In this document: positions 17,384 through 25,647 of the stretch, piece after piece | How positions within the stretch are numbered: the stretch's first letter is position 1 | How the letters are laid out: each line of letters opens with the position of its first letter | Origin: Myxococcota bacterium | GTDB taxonomy: Bacteria; Myxococcota_A; UBA9160; UBA4427 | NCBI GenBank assembly: GCA_030748735.1 | Contig: JASMLK010000082.1 | Span: 1 to 38,304 of the forward strand | Length of the DNA: 38,304 bases | Reading direction: 5' to 3' | Made by a program: the position numbers and the translations under genes | Notes under the pieces: model-generated | The model's input: the letters and a program-made list of their open reading frames with translations, nothing else | Databases searched by the model: none | Told to the model about the DNA's origin: nothing

Positions 17384-18382
17384 ATGCACGCGCCGAACAT
17401 CAGCATGTGGGGCAAGGCGCTCACCGTGATGCCTCGCATCGACAAGGCCGAGTGGGACGCCCTCGACATCGTGTCGCGCTGGCTGATCGCGACGCGGTCC
17501 GCCGTCATCATCATGACCTTCACGTCGGCGGCCTTCGCGGGCCTGCTGGCTTTCAAGGCCGGCGCCTTCGACTGGACCCTGTGGCTGCTCGTGACGGCTG
17601 GGCTCTGTCTCGCCCACGCGACGAACAACATCGTGAACGACATCACCGACCACTACAAAGGCGTCGACGAGGGCAACTACTTCCGCAATCAATACGGTCC
17701 CCAGACGATCGAAGCCGGCTTCATGAGCGTGAAGCAGATGGTCACCTACGCGGTGGTGACCGGCGGAGCCGCGCTCGCGGTCGGCGCCTATCTCGTGATG
17801 CTGCGCGGAGACATTGCACTCTGGTTGCTTGCCAGCGGCGCCTTCTTCGTCCTCTTCTACACCTGGCCCCTCAAATACATCGGCATGGGGGAACCCGCCG
17901 TTCTCGTGGTCTGGGGGCCGCTCATGGTCGGCGGGGGCTACTACATCATCACGGGCGAATGGAGCAATGACGTCGCCGTGGCGAGCGTGGCGTACGCCCT
18001 CGGGCCGACAGCGGTGCTGTTCGGCAAGCACATCGACAAGCTCGACGCGGATTCCGGCAAGAAGATCCGCACCCTGCCGGTGATCCTGGGCGAAAAGCTG
18101 TCGCGCCATTCGGTGGTGGCCATGCTGCTCGCGCAGTTCATGGTCGTCGCCTACCTGGTCGCGACCGGGTACTTCCACCCGGTGATGCTCGTCGTGCTCG
18201 CTGCTGCGCCCTCATTGGGACGCATCTTCCGGGTCTATCGTCATCCACGCCCGAAGTCTCCGCCTCCCGAGTTGCCGGACGGTGTATGGCCGCTCTACTT
18301 CGTCGCCACGGCCTTCTGGTACAACCGGCGCTTCGGCCTGCTCTTCCTCGCGGGCTTGTTGATCGACGCTTCGCTCGGATAG
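17384..18382 (+). CDS. UbiA-family prenyltransferase (MenA-like)
   Basis: A 332-residue membrane prenyltransferase. The first aspartate-rich motif is NNIVNDITDHYKGVD (81-95), which binds the prenyl diphosphate through magnesium; the second is KHIDKLDADSGKK (near 220-232). About eight or nine hydrophobic helices surround them. The motif layout resembles MenA (1,4-dihydroxy-2-naphthoate prenyltransferase) more than UbiA proper, but other UbiA-family substrates are possible. ATG 17384 is strongly supported by GGAGG at 17372-17376 with seven-base spacing, rather than the GTG at 17339. It follows the phosphopantetheinyl transferase by about 100 bases and precedes the PilZ gene by about 60. No other menaquinone gene is visible here. 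Confidence 0.85.
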   Translation: MHAPNISMWGKALTVMPRIDKAEWDALDIVSRWLIATRSAVIIMTFTSAAFAGLLAFKAGAFDWTLWLLVTAGLCLAHATNNIVNDITDHYKGVDEGNYFRNQYGPQTIEAGFMSVKQMVTYAVVTGGAALAVGAYLVMLRGDIALWLLASGAFFVLFYTWPLKYIGMGEPAVLVVWGPLMVGGGYYIITGEWSNDVAVASVAYALGPTAVLFGKHIDKLDADSGKKIRTLPVILGEKLSRHSVVAMLLAQFMVVAYLVATGYFHPVMLVVLAAAPSLGRIFRVYRHPRPKSPPPELPDGVWPLYFVATAFWYNRRFGLLFLAGLLIDASLG

Positions 18383-18443
18383 ACGGCACAGGCCGACAGC
18401 TCCTTCTCAAGTGCTTTCCACCACCGCCGATGCGGTAGGTGGT

Positions 18444-18779
18444 ATGAAGGACGACGAGCAGCGACAATACAAGCGACACGCCTGGCGAATCCCGTGCAGC
18501 TTCCAACTGCCCGAGGGCGACCAGGTGGGTTTCGTGACCAACGTGTCCGCGCGAGGCTTCTTCATCCAGACGCGCTGCAAGGCCGAGGCCGGCTCGCAGC
18601 TCGTCGTCGTGATCGAGCACGAACCCGATCCCCCCATGCTGCTGACCGGCACCGTCGTGCGCGCGCGCCGGAGCCATCGGTCGATGAGCTCCGTCGAACA
18701 GCCCGGTATCGGGGTGAAGATCGACACCGCACCCGAGACCTTCTACCAGCTGATCCTCGACATGGAGGATAAGGAGTAG
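18444..18779 (+). CDS. PilZ-domain c-di-GMP-binding protein
   Basis: A 111-residue single-domain protein. RxxxR is present at 7-11 (RQYKR) with a further Arg at 15, and the second c-di-GMP motif NVSARG lies at 33-38, so both halves of the PilZ binding site are intact. It ends in a beta strand and a C-terminal helix (YQLILDME). PilZ proteins change partner binding on sensing c-di-GMP and often control motility or exopolysaccharide. ATG 18444 gives a normal PilZ length; a GTG at 18411 is an alternative because the GGTGG before 18444 sits too close to it. It is presumably transcribed with or shortly after the UbiA gene. Confidence 0.88.
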   Translation: MKDDEQRQYKRHAWRIPCSFQLPEGDQVGFVTNVSARGFFIQTRCKAEAGSQLVVVIEHEPDPPMLLTGTVVRARRSHRSMSSVEQPGIGVKIDTAPETFYQLILDMEDKE

Positions 18780-18922
18780 AGGCCGGGGGGCTTCTAAGGG
18801 GTTTCGTGCATCGACTCGCCGTACACCCGTGCGGTAGCCTTGCTTGACGCTGCAGCCTCGGGCGGTAGCGGGCGCACGGGGGGTCGGTGGGCAGGTCGAA
18901 CTCGCGGCGGAGTGGCAGGGCT

Positions 18923-21706
18923 GTGAAATGGGCGCCCCGGGAATTGGGGCTGCGCCTTCAGCAGTCGATCGTCAACCGCTCTCGCTGGGTGCTCCTGGTC
19001 GCTGCGATCGTAGCCGTTGCGAGTCTCGGTGAGATCGTGGACCTGCGTCGTGGTACGCCGACGCTCCGGTTGGACCCATCGCTGGACGGCATGCTGCCGG
19101 GCGAAGACCCGGAGCGCGCCTACTACGACGCGTTCAAGGAACGCTTCGCAAGCGGCGAAGTCCTGCTGCTCGCCCTCGAAGCGGACGACCTGTTCGAGGC
19201 CGAGCACCTGACGCGCCTGGAGACGTTGTCGGCCGCGATCGAAGAACTAGAAATCGTCGATCACGTTTCGAGCTTGCCACGCTCGCTCAACATCCGGAGC
19301 GTCGACGGCGCGCTTTCGATCGAGCCCTTCTACGACGAGGTGCCCGCAACGATGGCGGGCCTCGACGATCTGCGAGCACGCGCGTTGGGTGACCCGATCT
19401 ACGCCGGCAATCTCGTTTCGCGCGACGGACGCGTCGCAGTCGTGCTCGTCCACCTGTTCGATCTCCCCGAAGCAGAGATCCTCGCGAGTGGCGTCGACGC
19501 ACAGCTTGCCGAACTTGCCGCAAGCCATTGGCGTGGTGGAGATTTCTGGATCAGTGGTGGGATGCGCGTCAAAGCCGAGATGAGCCGGCTGATGTTGCGC
19601 GACACGCAGGTGGTCGTGCCCATTGCCGCGCTCGTGATGGCGTTGATTGCCTTCATCGCCTTTCGCACCGTCCGGGGGGTGGTGGTTCCGCTCACGACGG
19701 TGGCCATCGCCACCCTGCTCACCCTTGCGTTCATCGCCAACGTGTACGGTGACCTCAACCAGATCACCGGTGCGATCCCGTCGGTGATGATCGTCGTCGG
19801 GTTCGCGTACTCGATGCATGTCGTCGCAGCCTACGACGACGCAGTGCGCGCGGCGGGGGCGAACGCGGGCGAGCGCCCTGCCCTCACGGCGCTTTCCAAA
19901 GTCGCCACACCGGTCATCTTCACCGGCCTGACCACGGCTGCGGGTTTCGGCTCGCTCGCGACCAGTTCGTTGACCGCGATCCAGCAATACGGGGTGGCGA
20001 CCGCGTTGGGTGTGCTGTTCGCCACGTTCGCCACCCTGACCGTGGCCCCCGCCCTGCTCGACGTCTTGCCCGCGCACACGGCGCGAAGTCTTTCGACGCG
20101 CGATTCCCGCTTCAACCACAGCCTCGTGCGTCTCGCGCGGTTCGACATGGCCCACCGCAGAACGATCCTGACCACCGGCGCCGTCGTCGCTGTGATCTCG
20201 GGCCTTGGCGTCCCCAGGCTCATCGTGGGCTCCGACCTCGTGAGCAGCCTGCGGCACGACAACCCCGTACGGGCCGAATTCGATCACATCAATGAAGAAC
20301 TCGAGGGCGGGAACGTCATCCAGATCGCACTCGAAACCGACCTCGTGGAAGGCTTCAAGGAACCCGCTTCCCTCGAGCAGATCGAAGCGCTTCAGCGCTG
20401 GCTCGCTACGCAGCACGACGTCGGCGGCAGTACTTCGCCCGCGGATTACATCAAGGCGCTGCATCGCGGCATCGAGGGTGGGGCGAGGGAGAAGTTCGCG
20501 ATCCCCGACTCGAAGGCGCTGGTGAGCCAGCTGCTCGTCGTCGGCGCGAACGAAGAACTCGATCGCTATGTCGACCACGACTTCCAGTCGGCGCGCGTCG
20601 AAGTGCGAACCCGCGCCATGGACTCGGTCGCCGTACTCGACCTGGTCGAACGCATCGAAGCACGGCTCGACACGTTTCCCGGGCACATCGAGGCGAGGGT
20701 CACGGGCAATTCGGTCTTGATCAGCCGCACCATGGACGACATCGCAATCGGCCAGGCGAAGAGCTTGCTCGTCGCGTTCGGGATGATCTACCTGATCCTC
20801 ACCTTGCTCTTCACGTCGTTCAAGACCGGTGCAATCGCCCTCATCCCCAACGCGCTCCCGGTGCTCGTCTACTTCGGCATCCTCGGTTGGTCTGGGGTGA
20901 AGCTCAATGCGTCGACGGGGCTCGTTGCCACGATCGTGCTCGGGATCGCGGTCGACGACACGATCCACCTGCTCGCACACTTCAATCGCTCGGCCAGGAA
21001 CCTGGCGGACGAAAGCCGCGGCGTGATCGAAGCGTTGCGACGCGTCGGGAAGCCCGTCACATACACGACGGCCGCCCTATGCCTGGGCTTCCTCTGCCTG
21101 ACGGCGAGCGAGATGCGCCCCCAGGTCGAGTTCGGTTATCTCGCCGCCGTGACGTTGCTCGCCGCGTGGCTGGTCGACGTGACCTTCACACCCGCGCTGG
21201 CCGCCCGAATGCAGATCGTGACGATCTGGGAAGTCCTCACCCTCGACCTCGGTGCTGTCCCGAACGAGAGCATCCCGCTGTTTTCCGGCTTGAGTGAAAC
21301 CCAGGCGCGAATCGCGGCGTTGCTCGCTCGAATCGAACGTTTTCCGGAAGGGCACGCGGTCACCAAGAGCGGCGAGGTCGGGCGCGCGATGTACGTGGTG
21401 ATCGACGGCGAGCTCAAGGCCACTGTGCATCGCGGCGATCGCGAGGTTCTGTTGCGCAAGCTCACGCGCGGCGACGTGATCGGCGAAGTCGCGCTCTTCC
21501 TGGGGACGCGCACCGCCGACGTCACGGCGCTGAGCGACGTGCGGCTACTTCGCCTCGACCAACACGACTTCGGGAACATCCAGCGGCGTCATCCGCGTAT
21601 CGGTGCAACGCTGTACGCGAACCTCAACAAGGTCCTCGCTGATCGCATGGCCTCGCTTACCACGCGTACCGACACGAATGCGGTAGCCGCGGGGCGCACG
21701 CGCTAG
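18923..21706 (+). CDS. MMPL/RND-superfamily exporter with C-terminal cyclic-nucleotide-binding domain
   Basis: About 927 residues. The protein has the RND duplicated layout: one N-terminal helix, a periplasmic loop, a block of helices (VVVPIAALVMALIAFIAF onward), a second loop and a second helix block (MIYLILTLLFTSFKTGAIAL, then GIAVDDTIHLLAHF). The motif GFAYSMHVVAAYDDA and the buried Asp pair in AVDDTIH fit proton-coupled MMPL exporters of the hopanoid/lipid type. The last 150 residues form a cNMP-binding domain (FPEGHAVTKSGEVG, YVVIDGEL, GDVIGEVALFLGTRTADVTA) with the phosphate-binding cassette. This links export to a nucleotide or related ligand. Start is uncertain: GTG 18923 follows an AGGG and fits the family; GTG 18887 lies upstream. 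Its stop TAG overlaps the stop of the convergent acyl-CoA dehydrogenase relic in a CTAG. Confidence 0.88.
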   Translation: MKWAPRELGLRLQQSIVNRSRWVLLVAAIVAVASLGEIVDLRRGTPTLRLDPSLDGMLPGEDPERAYYDAFKERFASGEVLLLALEADDLFEAEHLTRLETLSAAIEELEIVDHVSSLPRSLNIRSVDGALSIEPFYDEVPATMAGLDDLRARALGDPIYAGNLVSRDGRVAVVLVHLFDLPEAEILASGVDAQLAELAASHWRGGDFWISGGMRVKAEMSRLMLRDTQVVVPIAALVMALIAFIAFRTVRGVVVPLTTVAIATLLTLAFIANVYGDLNQITGAIPSVMIVVGFAYSMHVVAAYDDAVRAAGANAGERPALTALSKVATPVIFTGLTTAAGFGSLATSSLTAIQQYGVATALGVLFATFATLTVAPALLDVLPAHTARSLSTRDSRFNHSLVRLARFDMAHRRTILTTGAVVAVISGLGVPRLIVGSDLVSSLRHDNPVRAEFDHINEELEGGNVIQIALETDLVEGFKEPASLEQIEALQRWLATQHDVGGSTSPADYIKALHRGIEGGAREKFAIPDSKALVSQLLVVGANEELDRYVDHDFQSARVEVRTRAMDSVAVLDLVERIEARLDTFPGHIEARVTGNSVLISRTMDDIAIGQAKSLLVAFGMIYLILTLLFTSFKTGAIALIPNALPVLVYFGILGWSGVKLNASTGLVATIVLGIAVDDTIHLLAHFNRSARNLADESRGVIEALRRVGKPVTYTTAALCLGFLCLTASEMRPQVEFGYLAAVTLLAAWLVDVTFTPALAARMQIVTIWEVLTLDLGAVPNESIPLFSGLSETQARIAALLARIERFPEGHAVTKSGEVGRAMYVVIDGELKATVHRGDREVLLRKLTRGDVIGEVALFLGTRTADVTALSDVRLLRLDQHDFGNIQRRHPRIGATLYANLNKVLADRMASLTTRTDTNAVAAGRTR

Positions 21707-21964
21707 CCCGGATTGACCCGCTTCTCTCGCTGCCAGGCGTCAACCGCGCGCTGTGCGATGCGCCACTGGTGAAAGGTGGGGTCGGACCCCGCAACATCGG
21801 GCTCGGTCATCGCGAAGCACGAACGCGGCCGGCCTTCGCACAGCGGCTTCAGGTACTGATCTTTCTGTTCCTCGGTCACCCAGTGGAGCAGCGTGTGCAT
21901 GTTGCCTTCGTCGGGGTTTCCGGGATTCGTGTTGGCGGTCGGCGATCTGCGGGCGGAAGACACT
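21703..21964 (-). pseudogene. Acyl-CoA dehydrogenase relic
   Basis: Reading the minus strand, SVFRPQIA (other frame) then NTNPGNPDEGNMHTLLHW, EEQKDQYLKPLCEG and RSCFAMTEPDVAGSDPT match the N-terminal half of an ACAD11-type acyl-CoA dehydrogenase. The sequence then jumps to HQWRIAQRAVDAW, which resembles the extreme C terminus of that family, and stops. More than half the enzyme, including the catalytic base, is missing. The two parts after the shift are in frame. Upstream, a near-perfect 7-base tandem duplication (GGCGGTC/GGCGATC at 21934-21947 on the plus strand) shifts the frame between SVFRPQIA and NTNPG. The N-terminal region before this is also lost, where the yciB start lies. Confidence 0.75.
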
Positions 21965-22031
21965 ACCATGGCCAGATGGATTCTCACGATTGCGGCGGGT
22001 GCGCGACCGAACGGCTGGGCGGACGACGACA

Positions 22032-22610
22032 GTGAAATTCCTGGTCGACCTCGCACCCATCATTCTCTTCTTCGTCGCCTACCAGCAGCGCGACATGTAC
22101 TTCGCCACCGGTGTCGTGATGGTCGCGTGCGCGATCCAGGCCGTGGGGTGGCGGCTCTTCTCCGGTCAGTTCGACCGCAATCACGTGTTGGCGGTCGTGC
22201 TGGTGCTTCCGTTCGGCGGGCTCACCCTTGCCCTGCGCGACCCCATGTTCATCAAATGGAACGGCACGATCGAATTATGGATCCTGACCATCGGCCTCGT
22301 GGGTAGCCAATACATCGGCGATCGACCGCTGATCGAACGCATGCTCGGTGCGGGCGGCCTCGACCTCCCCGACGAGATGTGGCGCAGGCTCAACGCGATC
22401 TGGGCGATCTTCTTCTTCGTCTGCGGGTCCCTCAACCTCTACGTCGCATACAACTTTGCCGAAGAGACCTGGGTGAACTTCCGCATGTTCGGCTTGACCG
22501 GGCTCTCGATCGCCTTCGTCGTCTTGAACTTCGTCTGGATCATGCGAAACGCACCGCCCATCGAGGTAGAAGACGAAGGCGAAGCGAGCGACGACTCGAC
22601 AACGCGCTGA
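22032..22610 (+). CDS. yciB: Inner-membrane-spanning protein YciB (septation protein A family)
   Basis: A 192-residue protein with five or six membrane helices. It begins VKFLVDLAPIILFFVAY and contains VGWRLFSGQF, GGLTLALRDPMFIKWNGTI, a Trp/Arg-rich segment (MWRRLNAIWAIFFF) and NLYVAYNFAEETWVNFRMFG, all typical of YciB/IspA. The family is linked to envelope maintenance and septation, acting in the inner membrane; the exact mechanism is not settled. GTG 22032 is chosen because the family sequence starts exactly there; longer frames upstream run through the acyl-CoA dehydrogenase relic. The gene ends three bases from the end of the convergent gap gene. Confidence 0.92.
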   Translation: MKFLVDLAPIILFFVAYQQRDMYFATGVVMVACAIQAVGWRLFSGQFDRNHVLAVVLVLPFGGLTLALRDPMFIKWNGTIELWILTIGLVGSQYIGDRPLIERMLGAGGLDLPDEMWRRLNAIWAIFFFVCGSLNLYVAYNFAEETWVNFRMFGLTGLSIAFVVLNFVWIMRNAPPIEVEDEGEASDDSTTR

Positions 22611-22613
22611 CCC

Positions 22614-23636
22614 TCAGCCCACCAACCCGTCCATCTCCGCCACCCTGCGAATCAAGTCTTCGACGCGCGAGCTGTAGCCCCACTCGTTGTCGTACCACGA
22701 GACCACCTTGGCGAAACTGCCTTCGATCATCTGCGTGAGCGGGGCATCGAAGATGCTCGAATGGGGGTTGCCCACGATGTCGCTCGAGACGATGGGCGCT
22801 TCGCTGTACTCGAGGATCCCCTCGAGCGGACCTTCGGCGGCCTGGCGCATTGCGTCATTGATTGCCTCTACCGTGGCGTCGCGTTCGAGTTCGACGGTGA
22901 GGTCGACCACGCTGCCATCGGCCACGGGCACTCGCATCGCGAGACCGTCGAGCTTCCCTTCGAGGTCGGGGATCACCTGACCGATCGCCTTCGCGGCGCC
23001 GGTCGACGTGGGCACGATGTTGGTCGCCGCGTTGCGTGATCTTCGCAGGTCGCCCGCATGCGGACTGTCGATCAGACGCTGGTCCGACGTATAGGCGTGG
23101 ATCGTGTTCAGCAACCCACGCTTCAGACCGAAGTTGTCGTGCAACACCTTGGCGACGGGCGCGGCGCAATTCGTCGTGCAGCTCGCGTTGCTGATGATCC
23201 TCGAATCAGCGGTGATGACCTCGTCGTTCACACCCATGACGCAGGTGCTTTCGAGTTTGTCCTTGCAGGGCACGGTGAGAAAGACACGCTGCGCACCATT
23301 GGCCAGGTGTTGCTCCAGTTGGGCGAGCTTGCGGAACTTACCCGTCGCTTCGACCACGTAGTCGACTTCGAGGTCCTTCCAGGGGAGCTTCGCGGGGTCG
23401 CTCTCGTTCAGGATCTCGAACGAATCACCGTTGACCTGCATTCGATTGCCATCGAGGGTGATCTCTCCGGGGTATGTGCCGTGGATCGAGTCGTATTGGA
23501 AGGCGTACTCGAGGGCTTCTGGACTCGACAGGTCATTGACCGCGACCACGTTGAATTCGCCGTGCAGTTTCGCGAGGCGCACGATGGTGCGTCCGATGCG
23601 GCCGAAGCCATTCACTGCAATCTTTGGGACCGCCAT
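22614..23636 (-). CDS. gap: Glyceraldehyde-3-phosphate dehydrogenase, type I
   Basis: A 340-residue NAD-dependent glycolytic enzyme converting glyceraldehyde 3-phosphate to 1,3-bisphosphoglycerate. The Rossmann start is VNGFGRIGR (8-16), the catalytic cysteine is C153 in SNASCTTNC, and HAYTSDQ, NIVPTSTGAAKA and the tail WYDNEWGYSSRV are complete. Length and residues are normal. ATG 23636 is fixed by GAGGAG about nine bases upstream; a longer frame to 23813 has no enzyme sequence. No pgk or tpi follows. It is divergent from the collapsed deacetylase gene, whose start is only 33 bases away, so gap promoter elements probably lie inside that reading frame. Confidence 0.97.
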   Translation of the reverse strand: MAVPKIAVNGFGRIGRTIVRLAKLHGEFNVVAVNDLSSPEALEYAFQYDSIHGTYPGEITLDGNRMQVNGDSFEILNESDPAKLPWKDLEVDYVVEATGKFRKLAQLEQHLANGAQRVFLTVPCKDKLESTCVMGVNDEVITADSRIISNASCTTNCAAPVAKVLHDNFGLKRGLLNTIHAYTSDQRLIDSPHAGDLRRSRNAATNIVPTSTGAAKAIGQVIPDLEGKLDGLAMRVPVADGSVVDLTVELERDATVEAINDAMRQAAEGPLEGILEYSEAPIVSSDIVGNPHSSIFDAPLTQMIEGSFAKVVSWYDNEWGYSSRVEDLIRRVAEMDGLVG

Positions 23637-23669
23637 GGTCGTTGTCTCCTCGAATGTATCGGGTTTGCG

Positions 23670-24209
23670 ATGAATCGGATCGATGCGCCAACAGGCCTTC
23701 GCCAACTTCGAGCGGCGGTCCGAAACGACATCCTTTGCGGGGCAATGCTCTGTGGCCTGATGATAGGCGCAAGCAACGTCGCCCACGCGGCCGATGGCAC
23801 ATTTGACATGCACTTCGATCGCGACCGGAACGCCGCGACGGGATGCACGGTGGCGAGCGCAGACGGCCCCATTCCCGGCATCGAGCTACGCCTTCGCACC
23901 ACCGTCGACCTCATGACCGAAGAGGTCGTCTCGATCACCCACGCGAGCTGCGTCGATGGGGCGTTCGGAGCCGAAAACCCGGTTTCGAGTGGTGCCACGC
24001 CACCATGGGACGTCGTCACGGGCGGCGGCATCATGTTGATGCACGACATCCACCCCAACACCGTGGCCGAGCTTCCAGCCGTGATCAGCGCGATGCGCGC
24101 GGCGGGCGCCACCTTCGTGCACCTCGACGACCTGATCCTCTTCCCGATCTTGAACGGCAACGTGAACCCGCCCGAGCCCCCGGCCTGCTGCGACGGGACG
24201 GTGAACTGA
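23670..24209 (+). pseudogene. Collapsed secreted protein with C-terminal piece of a NodB polysaccharide deacetylase
   Basis: A 179-residue open frame. A signal peptide (DILCGAMLCGLMIGASNVAHA) leads into a domain with HFDRDRNAATGC and SITHASCVDGAFGAE, a pattern I associate with exported proteins of PEP-CTERM/IPTL-CTERM bacteria. At about residue 120, after PPWDVVTG, it jumps into GGIMLMHDIHPNTVAELPAV, the C-terminal end of a NodB-type deacetylase, ending LDDLILFPILNG. The TFDDGP-type metal motif and most of the NodB barrel are absent, so deacetylation is unlikely. The frame is intact across the joint. It may be a relic of a longer two-domain protein. The ATG is 33 bases from the divergent gap start. 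Confidence 0.6.
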
Positions 24210-24280
24210 CCGGAGCTGGTTGCGCTCCGGCTCCCGCCTCGGCAGTAGACGCGGCGCCGGCACTTCGGGATCATCTTGGG

Positions 24281-25384
24281 ATGGAAAGCCTCCCGAGCAG
24301 ATCCCTCGCCATGGTGCTGACGGACCTGCGCAAGCTCGAGCCGCAGGACCTTCCGCTTCCCGAGATCGGGCACGACGACGCACTGCTGCGCATCGAAGCC
24401 TGCGGCATTTGCGGCAGCGACTACGAGCAGTTCGAAGGTGTGCTCAATACGCCGACGCCCGTCGTCCCGGGCCATGAACCGCTTGGCGTGATCGCGAAGA
24501 TCGGCGACGGCGCAGCACAACGCTGGGGTGTCGATGTCGGCGATCGGGTCGCGGTCGAAACGATGCTCTCATGTCGCTTCTGTCCGATGTGCCTGGCCGG
24601 CGACTATCACCTCTGCACGTCGCGGCGCATCTATTCCTACATCCCGCTTTCGGACGCGCCGGGGCTCTGGGGTTCGTACGCGGAATTCATGTACCTCGCC
24701 CCGAATTCGGTCGTGCACAAGATCGACCCCGAGCTGCCACCCGAAGTCGCGGTGATGTTCAATCCGCTCGGTGCCGGTTACCGCTGGGCGGTGGAGATCC
24801 CCAAGACGGGCCCGGGCGACACGGTGGTGATCCTGGGCCCCGGACAGCGCGGGCTGGCATCGGTGCTGGCCTGCCGCGATGTCGGCGCCCAGCAAATCAT
24901 CGTGACGGGCCTCGAGGCAGACCGCGACAAGCTCGCGCTTGCACGCGAGTTCGGCGCCGACGCGACGATCGACGTCGAAAACGAAAACGCCAAAAAGCGC
25001 ATTCGCGAACTCACGAACGGACGCGGGGCCGACGTGGTGGTCGACGTTTCGTCGTACGCCACCGCACCCGTCGCCGAATCCCTCGACTACGCCGCGATGG
25101 GGGGCACGGTGGTGCTCGCCGGTGTGAAGGGCTTCAAGACGATCCCCGACTTCATCTCCGACAAGATCGTGATGAAGGAGATCGCGATTCGCGGCGCCAT
25201 CGGCGTGACGGCCAGCGGCTACCAGAGCGCGATCCGGCTGATCGAGTCTCGCTCCACCCCGATCGCCCGCATGCACACCCACGACTTCCACCTGCGAGAC
25301 GCCGAACTCGCGATCCGCACCCTCGCGCGTGAGATCAAGGGCGACGAATCCATCCACTCCTGTCTGCTGCCCGACACCGACTGA
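24281..25384 (+). CDS. Zinc-dependent medium-chain alcohol dehydrogenase
   Basis: A 367-residue MDR-family dehydrogenase, cytoplasmic. Catalytic zinc ligands are in GICGSD (C44) and GHE (H65, E66). The structural zinc site has canonical spacing C98-x2-C101-x2-C104-x7-C112. The nucleotide-binding fold has GPGQRG near 190 and an Asp/Glu-rich second strand. Substrate is unknown; related enzymes act on alcohols, sorbitol or threonine. ATG 24281 is preferred because family members carry about ten residues before MVLTDLRKLE; ATG 24311 is an alternative. It follows the collapsed deacetylase by about 70 bases on the same strand. Confidence 0.93.
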   Translation: MESLPSRSLAMVLTDLRKLEPQDLPLPEIGHDDALLRIEACGICGSDYEQFEGVLNTPTPVVPGHEPLGVIAKIGDGAAQRWGVDVGDRVAVETMLSCRFCPMCLAGDYHLCTSRRIYSYIPLSDAPGLWGSYAEFMYLAPNSVVHKIDPELPPEVAVMFNPLGAGYRWAVEIPKTGPGDTVVILGPGQRGLASVLACRDVGAQQIIVTGLEADRDKLALAREFGADATIDVENENAKKRIRELTNGRGADVVVDVSSYATAPVAESLDYAAMGGTVVLAGVKGFKTIPDFISDKIVMKEIAIRGAIGVTASGYQSAIRLIESRSTPIARMHTHDFHLRDAELAIRTLAREIKGDESIHSCLLPDTD

Positions 25385-25415
25385 GCTTGGAAGCCACCTG
25401 AGACTTCGAGAGGCG

Positions 25416-25647
25416 TTTTTGTCGTGTCTCACGTGATTTCGTTCGCGCGGACGGGGCCGCTCGAATTTGCGCGCGCTCTTCGTACTGGGTGGGGCGGACA
25501 GCCTCGCACGTGAATTGCGCGCTCGTGTGGCACTTTTTATGTGGAGCTGCACCCGCACGATGGGGTAGCTTCACATAATCCCGCTGAGACTATCGCGAAG
25601 CGAGGCTGATTCGCCTCAGTGCTCATTCGCTGGAGACACGACAAAAA
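25416..25647. repeat. 15-bp perfect inverted repeat flanking the PEP-CTERM upstream region
   Basis: TTTTTGTCGTGTCTC at 25416-25430 is the exact reverse complement of GAGACACGACAAAAA at 25633-25647. The arms enclose 202 bases with no gene. The right arm covers part of the ribosome-binding site and the first base of the PEP-CTERM start codon; the left arm begins 32 bases after the alcohol dehydrogenase stop. The enclosed segment also has a weaker inverted pair (TATGTGGAGCTG with TAGCTTCACATA) and a small stem GAGGC/GCCTC at 25602-25617. The layout suits either an invertible promoter segment or long-range RNA pairing that hides the start; neither is shown. Confidence 0.6.

Noticed and set aside
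16503..18382. Phosphopantetheinyl transferase plus UbiA gene read as a natural-product cluster
   Set aside because: No polyketide, peptide synthetase, carrier protein or tailoring genes surround them; both are commonly housekeeping.
19247..20980. A 577-codon minus-strand open frame inside the MMPL exporter
   Set aside because: It is His/Asp/Arg-rich with no domain, and fully antisense to a strongly supported membrane protein.
25512..25580. -10-like CATAAT and TTTTAT boxes in the PEP-CTERM upstream region
   Set aside because: No matching -35 element at 16-18 bases for either box, so a promoter cannot be placed.
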